Source of the DNA: Desulfurellaceae bacterium bin18
GTDB taxonomy: Bacteria; Desulfobacterota; Binatia; Bin18
Direction: 5' to 3'
DNA: 64,000 nt
Assembly (NCBI GenBank): GCA_002238415.1
Contig: MPMI01000004.1
Span: 62,001-126,000 of the forward strand
How positions within the stretch are numbered: the first letter of the stretch is position 1; every line of letters starts with the position of its first letter. The translations under genes were made by a program, and so were the position numbers. Positions 31,861 to 40,756 of this stretch are shown here, piece by piece. The notes beneath the pieces were generated by a model. That model did no database searches. It saw only the letters and a program-made list of their open reading frames with translations, and was not told the origin of the DNA.

Positions 31861-32955
31861 TCACCAACTGCCTTTGCGCTGAGAGCCGCCCGGTCCGCTA
31901 TAGGACGCGGTAAAGCCTGGCTCTTGTTGGAACAAGTCTTTCGGTATCGACTGAATGGCCCGCTTCCAGGCGGCGACTAAGCGATCCTCAGCCGCATAGT
32001 CAAACGGGTCTTGCAGCATCACTTCCTCCCGCCCCCCATATGCTAATGGATGGTCGCGTAACCAGACCGCCGCCTGTTTGATGCCCTCAACCGGCGAGAC
32101 AATATCCCGATAGCCGAGCTCTGATTTGATTTTGGTGAGATCAAACATCCGGTGGGTCGTCCAGGGTTGTGAGATTAACGGTCTGGCGCTGACGGCCAGA
32201 TCGTACGGCATCGAAATAATCTCCCACTCATGGCCGAGCGCTTCGGCACACAGCTGCACGACCTGCTTTAAGGTTAAGACATGATCATCGCCACAGTTAT
32301 ACACCTGCCCGGCGGCAACCTCGGGTTGATCCACGGCCAACAGCAGGGCGTGAGCGGCGTTGGCAGCAGCGCCGGAGTGATTGAGCGATAAGCCATCGTC
32401 CGGGAGGATGATGAACGGCCGTCTGTCCAAGATGCGGCGAACAATGGACCATTCGCGTGGAACGACTTGATAGGCACCATAGATTTGGGGATACCGAAAA
32501 TGCGTGGCGTTCGGGTGGTGTGTGAAAACCACCTCTTCCGAGCGATACACCCGGTAGCCTTTGCCGTCCTCTGCTTCGCTCGTCGTCTTGACCGCGTCCT
32601 CCCCAGTGGGCACAGGCAGGCCCGGCGGATGGACCATATCCGCGTTCATAAAGCCCCGGTAGGCAGGCCCTCCCCCGACCGAAATAAACCGCTCCGTCCG
32701 TCCAATCATAATCTCGGCCACCCGCCGTAGACGGCCGTACATGGCGAGGGTTATATCAAAATGGGAATCATCGAGAGCGTCAATCAACGCCTGCTCATCG
32801 AACGGGTTGGTATGAATATGGATCACGGATTCGGGAATCTCATCCAGTTCGTGGTTACCTGTGTGAAGAATAGCTACATCGTATCCTCGCTCAAGCAATC
32901 CGTTGACAATAAAGTGACCGGTCGGTCCGGTCCCGCCGATAACCAAGGCCCGCAT
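31861..32955 (-). CDS. NAD-dependent epimerase/dehydratase family protein
   Basis: A 364-residue extended SDR. The nucleotide-binding motif VIGGTGPTGHFIVNGL starts at residue 6. NAT(A)HFRYPQIYGAYQV and the later GDDHVLTLKQVVQLCAEALG are family blocks. The usual Tyr-x3-Lys is not evident, since the YRVYRSEEVVFTHHP region replaces it. The protein may therefore be a redox or isomerase variant, or an NmrA-like regulator. It converges on the HpaB gene with 25 bp between them. The start has only a weak Shine-Dalgarno. Confidence 0.75.
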   Translation of the reverse strand: MRALVIGGTGPTGHFIVNGLLERGYDVAILHTGNHELDEIPESVIHIHTNPFDEQALIDALDDSHFDITLAMYGRLRRVAEIMIGRTERFISVGGGPAYRGFMNADMVHPPGLPVPTGEDAVKTTSEAEDGKGYRVYRSEEVVFTHHPNATHFRYPQIYGAYQVVPREWSIVRRILDRRPFIILPDDGLSLNHSGAAANAAHALLLAVDQPEVAAGQVYNCGDDHVLTLKQVVQLCAEALGHEWEIISMPYDLAVSARPLISQPWTTHRMFDLTKIKSELGYRDIVSPVEGIKQAAVWLRDHPLAYGGREEVMLQDPFDYAAEDRLVAAWKRAIQSIPKDLFQQEPGFTASYSGPGGSQRKGSW

Positions 32956-33009
32956 GCTTAGTACACTCCAGTAGGCTTTTCACTCATTCGTTTCACGCTA
33001 TCCGGTTTT

Positions 33010-34803
33010 CTATCTGGGAATCACCGGCAGCAGGACGTAGGACGCCCGGTCTTCCTGGTGAAACACGGTCTGCTGGGCGGATACTCCCTGCGTACCCTCG
33101 CCAAACGGCTCGCCCGTATTCAGGTTGCGGTCGAACTCCGGGAAGTGGCTGGAACTGATTTCCAGCCGGAGGCGGTGACCTGGCAGGAAGACGTTGCTCG
33201 TCGCCCAGAGATCAATAGTAAACTGATACGGCCTGTTCGCTTCCATCAATGTAGGCGTGGTCGCAGAGTCCCGATAACGGGCGCGGATGATACCATTGAG
33301 CAGGTTCTGCGCATAGCCATCCGGATGGACGTCAACGAGCTTGGCCGTGAAGTCCGTATCAACGGCTGAAGACGACGCCCACAGTGTGACTGTCACTGGT
33401 CCAGTTATTTCCAGCGGCTGAGAAAGCGGTTCGGAGGTATAGACCAGGACATCATTACGTTCTTCGACCGGGCGTTGATCCTGGACGCCCATATCTACGG
33501 CCAGGTTATTCCCGCCCAGTGACGGAGCCGGATTGTCAGGATCATAGACATAGGCGTCTGCCTGCTCTTGGCCAGGCGGCACGGTTGATAGATTCCCGTT
33601 CCCGTTGAGCGTATTCGCCTCACCGCCACTATGCAGGAAATAACGCATCTGGCGCATATTCGGTGGCGGCCAGTCGGACAAGTGTTGCCAGCGATTTTCA
33701 CCCAGAGTGAAGATACTGACTGGCGGCTCGTCCATAATCCCGTTGTCTACGTCTTTGAGCCAATAATCGAACCAGCGCAGTAAGGTCTCATTCAGGTCTA
33801 TCAAGGCGTTCGGACCAAAATCGATGTCACCCGCACCGCGCGAAGCCGGCGTCGTATACGGCAACAAATGGCCCCACGGACCAATGATCAGCCGTTGACC
33901 GGTGCGGGCGACCTCAAACTGACTCCGTGCAGTAATACTCTGATACGCGGCCGGCCCTCCCTCGGCAAACGTATCGTACCACGAGGTCACATGGAGCATC
34001 GGCGAGCTGATCGTCTCGGCAAAGCGGTTCACATTGGCCCGGTGCCAATACTCGCCATCGTCGGCATGGGCGATGTGATCGGCCATATACGGAGCGGTTG
34101 ATTTGAGCAATTCACCCCAATCCTTGATGGGCAGGTGGCGATACCATTCGTCGGTCAGGGGGGTGAAGGCGTTCAAGCCCCAGCGGGTCGTCCGCACGCC
34201 GGCTAGCTCGCCGCTTTCAACATACTCCTTCATCTTCTCCATGAGGTCTCTGTGACCTTGGCGCTTGAGCGTATTCAGACCCTTGAAGATGGCATACGGC
34301 ACCATCCAGCCCCACTTTGACACCCCGCCGGTCTGATAGATCCAACTGGCATGATAATCGGCCGAAGCGGAAACCGGCGCCATGCACTGGAGGGACGGCG
34401 GCATGGGGTCGTTACAGGCAATCAGATACTGCGTCAGCCCCATATAGGACTGGCCGGTCGTCCCCACCCGGCCGTTCGACCACGGCAGGCGGGCGGCCCA
34501 TTCGACGGCATCGTAGCCGTCGGCCGCTTCTTGAAAGATGGTGTCGTATTCTCCTTCGGACTCGAAACGGCCGCGGCAGTCCTGGGTAATAAGAACATAA
34601 CCATACTGGGCGTACGAGGCATTGAGGCCATTGGGGTCGGCGGAGCCCTTTTTGCCATACGGAGTGCGGATCAGCAGGACGGGAAAACGCTCGTCCGAGT
34701 CCGGCCGGACCACGTCGGCGTACAGCGTGACTCCGTCCCGGGTTTTCATCGGGACACTCTCTTCAGAGGTGACTTTGTACTGTCTGCGCGCTTGGACGAT
34801 CAT
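33010..34803 (-). CDS. CocE/NonD family hydrolase (X-Pro dipeptidyl-peptidase-like)
   Basis: A 597-residue serine hydrolase with an N-terminal S15-type alpha/beta hydrolase domain and a C-terminal jelly-roll (X-Pro dipeptidyl-peptidase C-terminal domain). The nucleophile is S119 in GTTGQSYMGLTQY, the oxyanion-side motif is IRTPYGKKGS, and CRGRFESEGE follows. The C-terminal part has GPVTVTLWASSSAVDTDFTA, KLVDVHPDGYAQNL and PGHRLRLEISSSHFPEFDRN. Cocaine esterase and glutaryl acylase-like hydrolases share this plan. AAGGAGGGAG supports the start at 34803. Substrate unknown; an ester or amide. Confidence 0.9.
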   Translation of the reverse strand: MIVQARRQYKVTSEESVPMKTRDGVTLYADVVRPDSDERFPVLLIRTPYGKKGSADPNGLNASYAQYGYVLITQDCRGRFESEGEYDTIFQEAADGYDAVEWAARLPWSNGRVGTTGQSYMGLTQYLIACNDPMPPSLQCMAPVSASADYHASWIYQTGGVSKWGWMVPYAIFKGLNTLKRQGHRDLMEKMKEYVESGELAGVRTTRWGLNAFTPLTDEWYRHLPIKDWGELLKSTAPYMADHIAHADDGEYWHRANVNRFAETISSPMLHVTSWYDTFAEGGPAAYQSITARSQFEVARTGQRLIIGPWGHLLPYTTPASRGAGDIDFGPNALIDLNETLLRWFDYWLKDVDNGIMDEPPVSIFTLGENRWQHLSDWPPPNMRQMRYFLHSGGEANTLNGNGNLSTVPPGQEQADAYVYDPDNPAPSLGGNNLAVDMGVQDQRPVEERNDVLVYTSEPLSQPLEITGPVTVTLWASSSAVDTDFTAKLVDVHPDGYAQNLLNGIIRARYRDSATTPTLMEANRPYQFTIDLWATSNVFLPGHRLRLEISSSHFPEFDRNLNTGEPFGEGTQGVSAQQTVFHQEDRASYVLLPVIPR

Positions 34804-34961
34804 GGCTCCCTCCTTGGTATGCGTCATACCACCTCAGCTACACGCGCGATACATTAGCTAGAGGATTGACCCCAGAGCAACGGACCCTTTATGAGGGAGG
34901 AGCTTCGCAAACTGTTCTTACGCATTGATGACACAATCGAGATGACACTGGAGGAACGCCA

Positions 34962-35708
34962 ATGGCAGAGCCCGATACCCTGTGTGGCTGGGGAGACCAG
35001 GACAAAGTTGACTATTTTGTACAGCGGAGCGCGTTCTTGATTCCGAAGCGCCTTGAGCAACTCAATACCTTGCTCGACCTCTTCCCTTGGTCGGCTGATG
35101 AACCGATTCGCGTGCTCGATTTAGGCGCGGGCTATGGTGCGGTCACGGAGACGATTCTCTCCCGTTATCCACACGCAACAGTCACCTGGGTTGACGGCTC
35201 GACCGCCATGCACGAGCATGCTGAGCCCCGCCTCAACAAACATGGCTCGCACGTCGAATTTTTTCTGCGCGACCTGGCTGATCCCACCTGGCATGTCGAT
35301 CTGCCCGGACCGTTTCATGCCGCAGTCTCAGCCATTGCGCTGCATCACCTGACCGACAGTCGTAAAGGACAATTATGTGCCGAGGTGTTCAACCTGCTCC
35401 AACCCGGCGGTCTGTTTCTCAACAATGATGTCGTTGCCGGCGACCCGGCGTTACGCGACCAGTTTACGCCCTTGGCTGATCGAGTGATTCAGCAACAGGT
35501 CCAGGAGCAGACCGGAGAGCTCTACTCACTCGAAGAAATTCGCCAAGTGCGGACCGCCTTGCCGCGTCCCGAGGGGCAGAGCAGTCACATCGCTCCACTG
35601 GAGCCTCAATTGAACTGGTGGCGAGAGGCCGGCTTTACGATTGTGGACTGCTATTGGAAGTTTCTGAATTTTGCGATTTTTGGCGGATTCAAGCCCTTGG
35701 CCGATTAG
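34962..35708 (+). CDS. Class I SAM-dependent methyltransferase
   Basis: A 248-residue methyltransferase. The SAM-binding motif I is RVLDLGAGYGAVTETIL at about residue 47, with acidic VTWVDGSTAMHEHA as motif II and FHAAVSAIALHHLTDS as the motif III/IV region. LLQPGGLFLNNDVVAGDPAL fits motif V-VI. The C-terminal WWREAGFTIVDCYWKFLNFA is family-typical (ends in WK-x-LNFAI-x-GG). The substrate is a small molecule, not identifiable. It is separated by about 160 bp from the CocE-like gene that starts in the opposite direction. Confidence 0.85.
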   Translation: MAEPDTLCGWGDQDKVDYFVQRSAFLIPKRLEQLNTLLDLFPWSADEPIRVLDLGAGYGAVTETILSRYPHATVTWVDGSTAMHEHAEPRLNKHGSHVEFFLRDLADPTWHVDLPGPFHAAVSAIALHHLTDSRKGQLCAEVFNLLQPGGLFLNNDVVAGDPALRDQFTPLADRVIQQQVQEQTGELYSLEEIRQVRTALPRPEGQSSHIAPLEPQLNWWREAGFTIVDCYWKFLNFAIFGGFKPLAD

Positions 35709-35716
35709 AGCGCGCT

Positions 35717-37114
35717 TCAGTTCGGTGCGATGCTCGTCTTGACGAGTTCATGCTCTTCCCCGAAAACAATCTGCCCAGCCGCATCTTGGGCTCGAATACG
35801 CGCTTCGATTGTAGAGGACAACTGCAAGTTTCGCTCCTCAGGAAACTTGTCCGTGTATAAGTGCGGACGTAAAAAGAATTCTTCTGGAGTTCTGATTATC
35901 GCTTGAGTTTTTAAAGGCGCGGGGAACCAGCCACGCCGCATAAAGTCGGGCGAGAAGAACACATCCACGTCTTTCTGCGACCATTCTTTGACCTGCATGG
36001 CATCGTGCAGGGTGTAGCCATAATAGTCTTCCTGGGCATCCCACCAGACCGCAATCAGGTTGTGATAGCCGCGATCCCCGAGGTTCGGATTCATCATTTG
36101 GGTCATCCGTTCCTCAACAAAGATAAGCTCATCCTGCTGTCCGTACACCTCTATCCGCAGCGGATAGAAATAATGCTGCTCTACCCAATACACCACCTTA
36201 CTGGCGTAATAATCCGGCAGCCAGTCCGACTTTGGACGGGATTCCAGGACGTAGGTCTGCACCCCACCGTCCGACTGATAGTGCGGATAGTCGTCCCCCA
36301 TTATTTTCAGGTCCTGGACCGGAACGTCGGTAAAGCTTCCCTCCGCGGTCGCCAGAGTAATGATCGGACGCGTTTTCGGAAAGCGAACCGTCTCGGTCAG
36401 GGTATCGGTCCCGAGTACGCGCCACGAAAACTCCCAGGCGTCACGACCGAGCGAGTCATCAAACGTCATCGGCCAGGTGGCCATTTTGTCTTCTCGCTGG
36501 GGTTGCGGGAAGCGGCGGACCCGACGGATAGCTGGCGAATAGCCAAATAGGTCGGCCTTGGTACGCTTCTCCCGATCGGTCCGGTAGGTAATGAAGAGCA
36601 TTTGATTGCCGTAATTTTCAGGTGGAGATAAATCCTGCGTCAGCCAGTGAGCCAACAGTTCTCCCGGTTGCGCGGTCAGGTGACCCATCAGGCCCTCGGG
36701 TTTCCGATAATGAACCAGGACAAGAATTTGTGAACTGGACAGAGAGCCGCTGGGAGTCAGGAGTCCCATATCTTCGACCTGGACGCAGTTCCAGCGCGGC
36801 ATATGCGGGAATTCCATAGCGCGAAAGCCCATTTCCTCAGCCGTGTAGGGAGCACGAAACGGATAGGCTTCGGCCGGCAGATACGGGATGGTCGCATCGC
36901 GCGGCGTGTCCTGCGCCATATCGATGGCGAGCCGCTCTTCTTCGGAAAGCTCGGCCAACGTCTTCCAGGTTTTCTCCTGTCGCCCGTTCTGGTCTTCCGC
37001 GGCCCAGAGGGGCGGCATATAAAAAACGAGGCTAAAACCAAGAAGGCCAACAAGTCCTACGCTGAGGCCGAGAAGATATTTCAGATGGTCAAGCTGCCTG
37101 GGCTCGCTCCGCAT
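35717..37114 (-). CDS. DUF1329 domain-containing outer-membrane-associated protein
   Basis: A 465-residue secreted protein. Residues 13-38 form a hydrophobic leader (LKYLLGLSVGLVGLLGFSLVF) ending near WAAEDQNG. The mature part has the DUF1329 hallmarks: DYDLVPFD-like motifs replaced by MGDDYPHYQSDGG and YVLESRPK, and YPLRIEVYGQQDELIFVEERM with DYYGYTLHDAMQVKEW. DUF1329 proteins resemble LolB/sterol-binding folds and are frequent beside hydrocarbon or sterol catabolism genes. It is presumably periplasmic or outer-membrane bound. AAAGGAG precedes the ATG. It converges with the methyltransferase gene. Confidence 0.75.
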   Translation of the reverse strand: MRSEPRQLDHLKYLLGLSVGLVGLLGFSLVFYMPPLWAAEDQNGRQEKTWKTLAELSEEERLAIDMAQDTPRDATIPYLPAEAYPFRAPYTAEEMGFRAMEFPHMPRWNCVQVEDMGLLTPSGSLSSSQILVLVHYRKPEGLMGHLTAQPGELLAHWLTQDLSPPENYGNQMLFITYRTDREKRTKADLFGYSPAIRRVRRFPQPQREDKMATWPMTFDDSLGRDAWEFSWRVLGTDTLTETVRFPKTRPIITLATAEGSFTDVPVQDLKIMGDDYPHYQSDGGVQTYVLESRPKSDWLPDYYASKVVYWVEQHYFYPLRIEVYGQQDELIFVEERMTQMMNPNLGDRGYHNLIAVWWDAQEDYYGYTLHDAMQVKEWSQKDVDVFFSPDFMRRGWFPAPLKTQAIIRTPEEFFLRPHLYTDKFPEERNLQLSSTIEARIRAQDAAGQIVFGEEHELVKTSIAPN

Positions 37115-37149
37115 CCAGTCGCTCCTTTCGCTTTCGTCACGCTCATGAC

Positions 37150-37917
37150 CTATTGGGCTGCATATCCCCCGTCAACCGTAAACACCGAACCAGTGACCCA
37201 TGACGACTCATCCGAGGCCAGGAATAATCCCATGGATGCAACATCTTCTGGCGTGCCCACACGACCAAGTGGATGGCTCTTGGCCACGCGTTCCAGGCGT
37301 TTGGGATTGGGACTATGCAGAACGTGAGCCATCATCGGCGTATCCACAGCACCAGGACACATGACATTGCAACGAATGTTCTTGGCAGCATAGGCCGTCG
37401 CAATCGCCTTGGTCAGCGAAACCACGCCACCTTTGGCCGCCGTATAGGCGTGGACATTACCAACGCCCAGGATCCCGGCCAACGAAGAAACGTTGATAAT
37501 CGATCCACCCCCGACCTTAGTCATTTCGGGAATCGCATATTTACAGCCCAAGTAGACGCTCTTGAGATTCACATTCAAAACGAAATCCCACATCTCCTCT
37601 TCAAGGTTGGTGACGGTCGTGTCGTGCTTATGCAGGACAGCCGCGTTGTTATACATGATGTGTAAACCACCGTACGCCTCGACCGCCCGGTCAACAGCTA
37701 TTTTGATATCGGCTGCATTTGAGACATCGGTCTCCTGAAACACCGCGTCTCCCCCGGCCGCTTTGACCAGCTCTACCGTCTCGTTGCCGCCCCCGACTTT
37801 AATGTCTGTCACAACGACTTTTGCGCCCTCTTGGGCAAACATCACTGCAGCGGCCCGTCCCTGTCCACCGCCGGAGCCGGTAATTAATGCGACCTTATCC
37901 GCTAATCGTCCTGGCAT
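37150..37917 (-). CDS. SDR family oxidoreductase
   Basis: A 255-residue classical short-chain dehydrogenase/reductase. The cofactor motif TGSGGGQGRA (13-22), NNAA at 90-93, catalytic S144/S145 in INVSSLAGIL, and Y158-x3-K162 in HAYTAAKGG are all intact. D38 in VVVTDIK after the second strand predicts NAD(H) preference. GGAGGAGAGG lies ahead of the start at 37917; the longer open frame is not supported. It interconverts an alcohol and a ketone; the substrate is not predictable. The DUF1329 gene starts 36 bp downstream on the same strand, so the two may form an operon. Confidence 0.9.
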   Translation of the reverse strand: MPGRLADKVALITGSGGGQGRAAAVMFAQEGAKVVVTDIKVGGGNETVELVKAAGGDAVFQETDVSNAADIKIAVDRAVEAYGGLHIMYNNAAVLHKHDTTVTNLEEEMWDFVLNVNLKSVYLGCKYAIPEMTKVGGGSIINVSSLAGILGVGNVHAYTAAKGGVVSLTKAIATAYAAKNIRCNVMCPGAVDTPMMAHVLHSPNPKRLERVAKSHPLGRVGTPEDVASMGLFLASDESSWVTGSVFTVDGGYAAQ

Positions 37918-38065
37918 AAGCACCTCTCCTCCTTCGACCTCTGCACAAACGCGCCTGCAATGTGCTCTAACAGAACACGGCGAGAAGCACCACACGCGGC
38001 TACGCCTTGGCCTTTATCCTCTGACCGATTACGATGAGTTTGCTATCCGTTTCTGGACGAGAAAG

Positions 38066-38431
38066 ATGAAAAAGTCGCTTGGCTGGGCCTGCCTCTTATT
38101 TGCTTTAAGTCTTTTGGGCCTTTTTGGTTTGCATACGATCTATCTAGGAAAGCCACTGAAGGGGGCCTTTTTTCTGCTTGCGACCTGGGCCGGACTCTGG
38201 GCCCTCACCCAGGTGCTCATTCTTCCTTCGCCGAGTATCCCGCTTGTCATCGGGCTGGCGCTACCGGGGCTGTGGCAGAATCTTGTGTTCACCATCCCTT
38301 CCCCAAGCCTGCCCCTGGTGATCGGGCTGCTGGCCCTACCCGTTATTGGGGTATGGTGGTGGGTCGATCTCTTTTCCCTGCCCCGGCAGACCCGGAAAGC
38401 AAACGAGCAGAGTGAAAGCACACGGCGATAG
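38066..38431 (+). CDS. TM2-like small membrane protein
   Basis: A 121-residue membrane protein with three or four hydrophobic segments: SLGWACLLFALSLLGLFGL, LKGAFFLLATWAGLWALTQV and VIGLLALPVIGVWWWVDLF. The GLHTIYLGKPLKGAFF and WWWVDLFSLPRQTRKAN stretches resemble the TM2 domain pattern (G-HR-YLG...W...DL). An internal duplication IPLVIGL...LPLVIGL is visible. The longer ORF that begins inside the neighbouring SDR gene is not credible; the ATG at 38066 is preceded by GAGAAAG only. Function unknown. Confidence 0.6.
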   Translation: MKKSLGWACLLFALSLLGLFGLHTIYLGKPLKGAFFLLATWAGLWALTQVLILPSPSIPLVIGLALPGLWQNLVFTIPSPSLPLVIGLLALPVIGVWWWVDLFSLPRQTRKANEQSESTRR

Positions 38432-38501
38432 CGAGCCTGGGAATCATCGACATCGCTCCAAACTTCCAGTACAGTACGCCTTAGGACCCAAGAGGTGTGT
38501 G

Positions 38502-39293
38502 ATGGACGCCGAAAGTATTAAAACCGATATCAGAGACTATATTGCCACGGTCACGATCGATCGTCCGCCCGTTAATGCCATGAACCGGCAGATGTTTGAC
38601 GAGATTCAAGCCTCCTTTGATGCACTGAATAATCGTCCCGATGTCCGGGTGGCCATCTTTACCGGGGCGGGTAAATGTTTTTGCGCGGGCGCGGATATGA
38701 AAGCGCGCTCACGCTCGTTGGATGACGGCGCACAACAACCGCGTCACGGGGCCATGTGGGCTCACTCGCGGGCGGCCCGCGAAGCTTTTCATTCTATTCT
38801 GGAATGTTCCGTCCCTGTCATCGGTGCGATCAATGGCCCGGCTCTGGGTGGAGGTCTGGCCCTGGTGGCATCGTGCGATATGCTGATTGCGTCAGAACGG
38901 GCGCTGATCGGTCTGCCTGAAATCGACGTTGGTCTGTTGGGCGGCGGTCGCCATACCCAGCGCTTATTCGGTGTCTATAAAGCTCGCAAGATGATGTACA
39001 CGGGCGAACGGATCGGCGCGCAGGAATTATACCGTCGGGGCATTGTTGAGAAAGTTGTTCCGCCGGAGCGCCTCATGGACGAAGCTCGGGCTCAGGCCCA
39101 AGTGATTGCCGACAAAAGCCCGCTGGCCATCCGGCTTGCCAAACATGCCATGAATGCGATTGAATTCATGGATCTGCGCGATGGCTATCGCTTTGAGCAA
39201 AATATGACGCACGAGCTGACGGGGAGTGATGACGCCAAAGAGGCGGCCCGGGCGTTTGTGGAAAAACGGAAGCCTGTATTTACAGGACAATGA
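38502..39293 (+). CDS. Enoyl-CoA hydratase/isomerase family protein
   Basis: A 263-residue crotonase-fold enzyme. Key blocks: VTIDRPPVNAMNRQMFDEI, TGAGKCFCAGADMKARSRS (oxyanion CAGAD), AINGPALGGGLALVASCDML and LPEIDVGLLGGGRHTQRLFG. The first acid position of the classical hydratase (GGG-x-E) is Leu here, so dehydrogenase-independent isomerase or a different crotonase activity is possible. GAGGTGTGTG precedes the ATG at 38502. The next gene (LLM oxidoreductase) starts 18 bp downstream with AAAGGAGA, so both are very likely cotranscribed. Confidence 0.85.
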   Translation: MDAESIKTDIRDYIATVTIDRPPVNAMNRQMFDEIQASFDALNNRPDVRVAIFTGAGKCFCAGADMKARSRSLDDGAQQPRHGAMWAHSRAAREAFHSILECSVPVIGAINGPALGGGLALVASCDMLIASERALIGLPEIDVGLLGGGRHTQRLFGVYKARKMMYTGERIGAQELYRRGIVEKVVPPERLMDEARAQAQVIADKSPLAIRLAKHAMNAIEFMDLRDGYRFEQNMTHELTGSDDAKEAARAFVEKRKPVFTGQ

Positions 39294-39311
39294 CAAAAAG
39301 GAGAGACGGGT

Positions 39312-40655
39312 ATGCTGTTTGGCTATTTTACTGAGCGGCCGTATCGCTGGGTCAACGAAGACGAAGTGCTTGAGCACCGGGGTTTCTTTGCCCTGCCCAA
39401 CTCGCGCTTTGACCGCGACAAGGCCGCCGATGACTATAACTTTTTTCTCGACGAATACTGCTACGCAGAAGAAGTCGGCTTTGATGCGCTCATGCTGAAC
39501 GAGCACCACGGCAACCCCTTCTGCATGGGCAGCGTCATGAATGTCGAAGCCGCCATCCTGGCCCGTATTACCAGCAAGGCCAAGATCGTCCTGATCGGCA
39601 ATCCGTTGCCCGTGCTGAAGCACCCGCTGCGGATGGCCGAAGAGCTGGCCGAGATCGATCTGATTTCGCGCGGGCGTCTCGTCACCGGCTGGGTGCGCGG
39701 AGCGGGCAGCGAGCAGTTCTTCAATAATGCCAACCCGGCCTATAATCGGGAGATGTTCAACGAAGCCCACGATTTCATTATCCAGGCCTGGACCAAGCCC
39801 GGTCCGTGGCGCTACGAGGGCAAGCATTTTCATTATCGCCACGTCAATCCGTGGGCGTTGCCCTATCAGAAGCCGCATCCGCAAATGTGGATTCCCGGCG
39901 TATTGAGTCCGGAGACGGTGCACTGGGCGGCCCAGCATAACTATCCCTATCTGGCCCTGGTGACTGCCCTGAGTCCAACCTGCGACTTGCTCGACTATTA
40001 CGCCGATACCGCGGCTGAAAATGGCTATCAGGCCGGTACGGAAAATTTTGCCTATTTGATCGGCGTGTTCTGCGCGGACACGGATGAAAAGGCGCAAGAG
40101 CTGGGCAAAGGGTTTGTGTGGGGTGGCGGAGCGAGTGCGTTCTCCAGACCGGAACATACCTTACCGCCGGGCTATAATTCCAAAAACGCCATTCGCCTGC
40201 TGGCCCAGCGTCCGAGCGGCGGCTGGGTCGGGGTTGATTCGGACCGGCTCAAGGAGGCCCAACAGGGCCGGAAGAAAAAGAAGAGTACCGACCTGGGTGA
40301 GGTCCGTCGCAAGCTGGAGAAGTCGTATAAGCGCGCCCAGGACGACTACCTGATGATCGTCGGCTCGCCCAAGACCGTGATTGAAAAGATCAAGACCATG
40401 ATCCGCGTGCTGCGGCCAGGAACATTCGCCTGCTTCCAGGTTCAAGGGCCAGTTGGCAACGAAGACCGGCTGAACAGCATTCGCCTGATGGGCCAGGAGG
40501 TCATTCCCGCGGTCAAAGAATACGCCAAGGAAATCGAGCTGGTCGATCCATTCACCCGCGTACCGGGCTCGGTCAAACTCACGCCGGGGACACGCCGCCT
40601 GCCGGTCGTGGACCGCACTCCGCTGGTAGACCTGGGCTTACAGCCGAAGGCGTAG
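39312..40655 (+). CDS. LLM-class flavin-dependent oxidoreductase
   Basis: A 447-residue luciferase-like oxidoreductase. MLFGYFTERPYRW starts the TIM barrel; FDALMLNEHHGNPFCMG, LIGNPLPVLKHPLRMAEELA, IDLISRGRLVTGWVRGAG and KPHPQMWIPGVLSPETV follow, giving the typical order. A charged insertion (AQQGRKKKKSTDLGEVRRKL) lies near residue 320. The end (LMGQEVIPAVKEYAKEIEL) is usual. It sits 18 bp after the enoyl-CoA hydratase gene. It probably oxidises an organic compound with FMNH2; the flavin reductase partner is not evident nearby. Confidence 0.85.
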   Translation: MLFGYFTERPYRWVNEDEVLEHRGFFALPNSRFDRDKAADDYNFFLDEYCYAEEVGFDALMLNEHHGNPFCMGSVMNVEAAILARITSKAKIVLIGNPLPVLKHPLRMAEELAEIDLISRGRLVTGWVRGAGSEQFFNNANPAYNREMFNEAHDFIIQAWTKPGPWRYEGKHFHYRHVNPWALPYQKPHPQMWIPGVLSPETVHWAAQHNYPYLALVTALSPTCDLLDYYADTAAENGYQAGTENFAYLIGVFCADTDEKAQELGKGFVWGGGASAFSRPEHTLPPGYNSKNAIRLLAQRPSGGWVGVDSDRLKEAQQGRKKKKSTDLGEVRRKLEKSYKRAQDDYLMIVGSPKTVIEKIKTMIRVLRPGTFACFQVQGPVGNEDRLNSIRLMGQEVIPAVKEYAKEIELVDPFTRVPGSVKLTPGTRRLPVVDRTPLVDLGLQPKA

Positions 40656-40684
40656 GATATATTTTCCCTCACCGACGGGGGACC

Positions 40685-40755
40685 GGGCAACCACAGGGGG
40701 TTGCCCCTACCTTTTATCCCCTCTCCCGCTGGGAGAGGGCCAGGGTGAGGGTTCC
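40685..40755. repeat. Hairpin plus class A palindrome
   Basis: GGGCAACC (40685-40692) pairs with GGTTGCCC (40699-40706). Then CCCTCTCCC (40719-40727) pairs with GGGAGAGGG (40731-40739), with tail CCAGGGTGAGGG. Both lie between convergent genes and can act as terminators. Confidence 0.6.
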
Positions 40756-40756
40756 C

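Noticed and set aside
37763..38065. A long forward ORF that runs through the 5' part of the SDR gene into the TM2-like gene
   Set aside because: It is antisense to the well-supported SDR. Only the part from the ATG at 38066 has membrane-protein character.
39027..40157. A 376-codon reverse ORF opposite the enoyl-CoA hydratase and LLM genes
   Set aside because: It spans two unrelated forward genes and their junction and has no recognisable domain.
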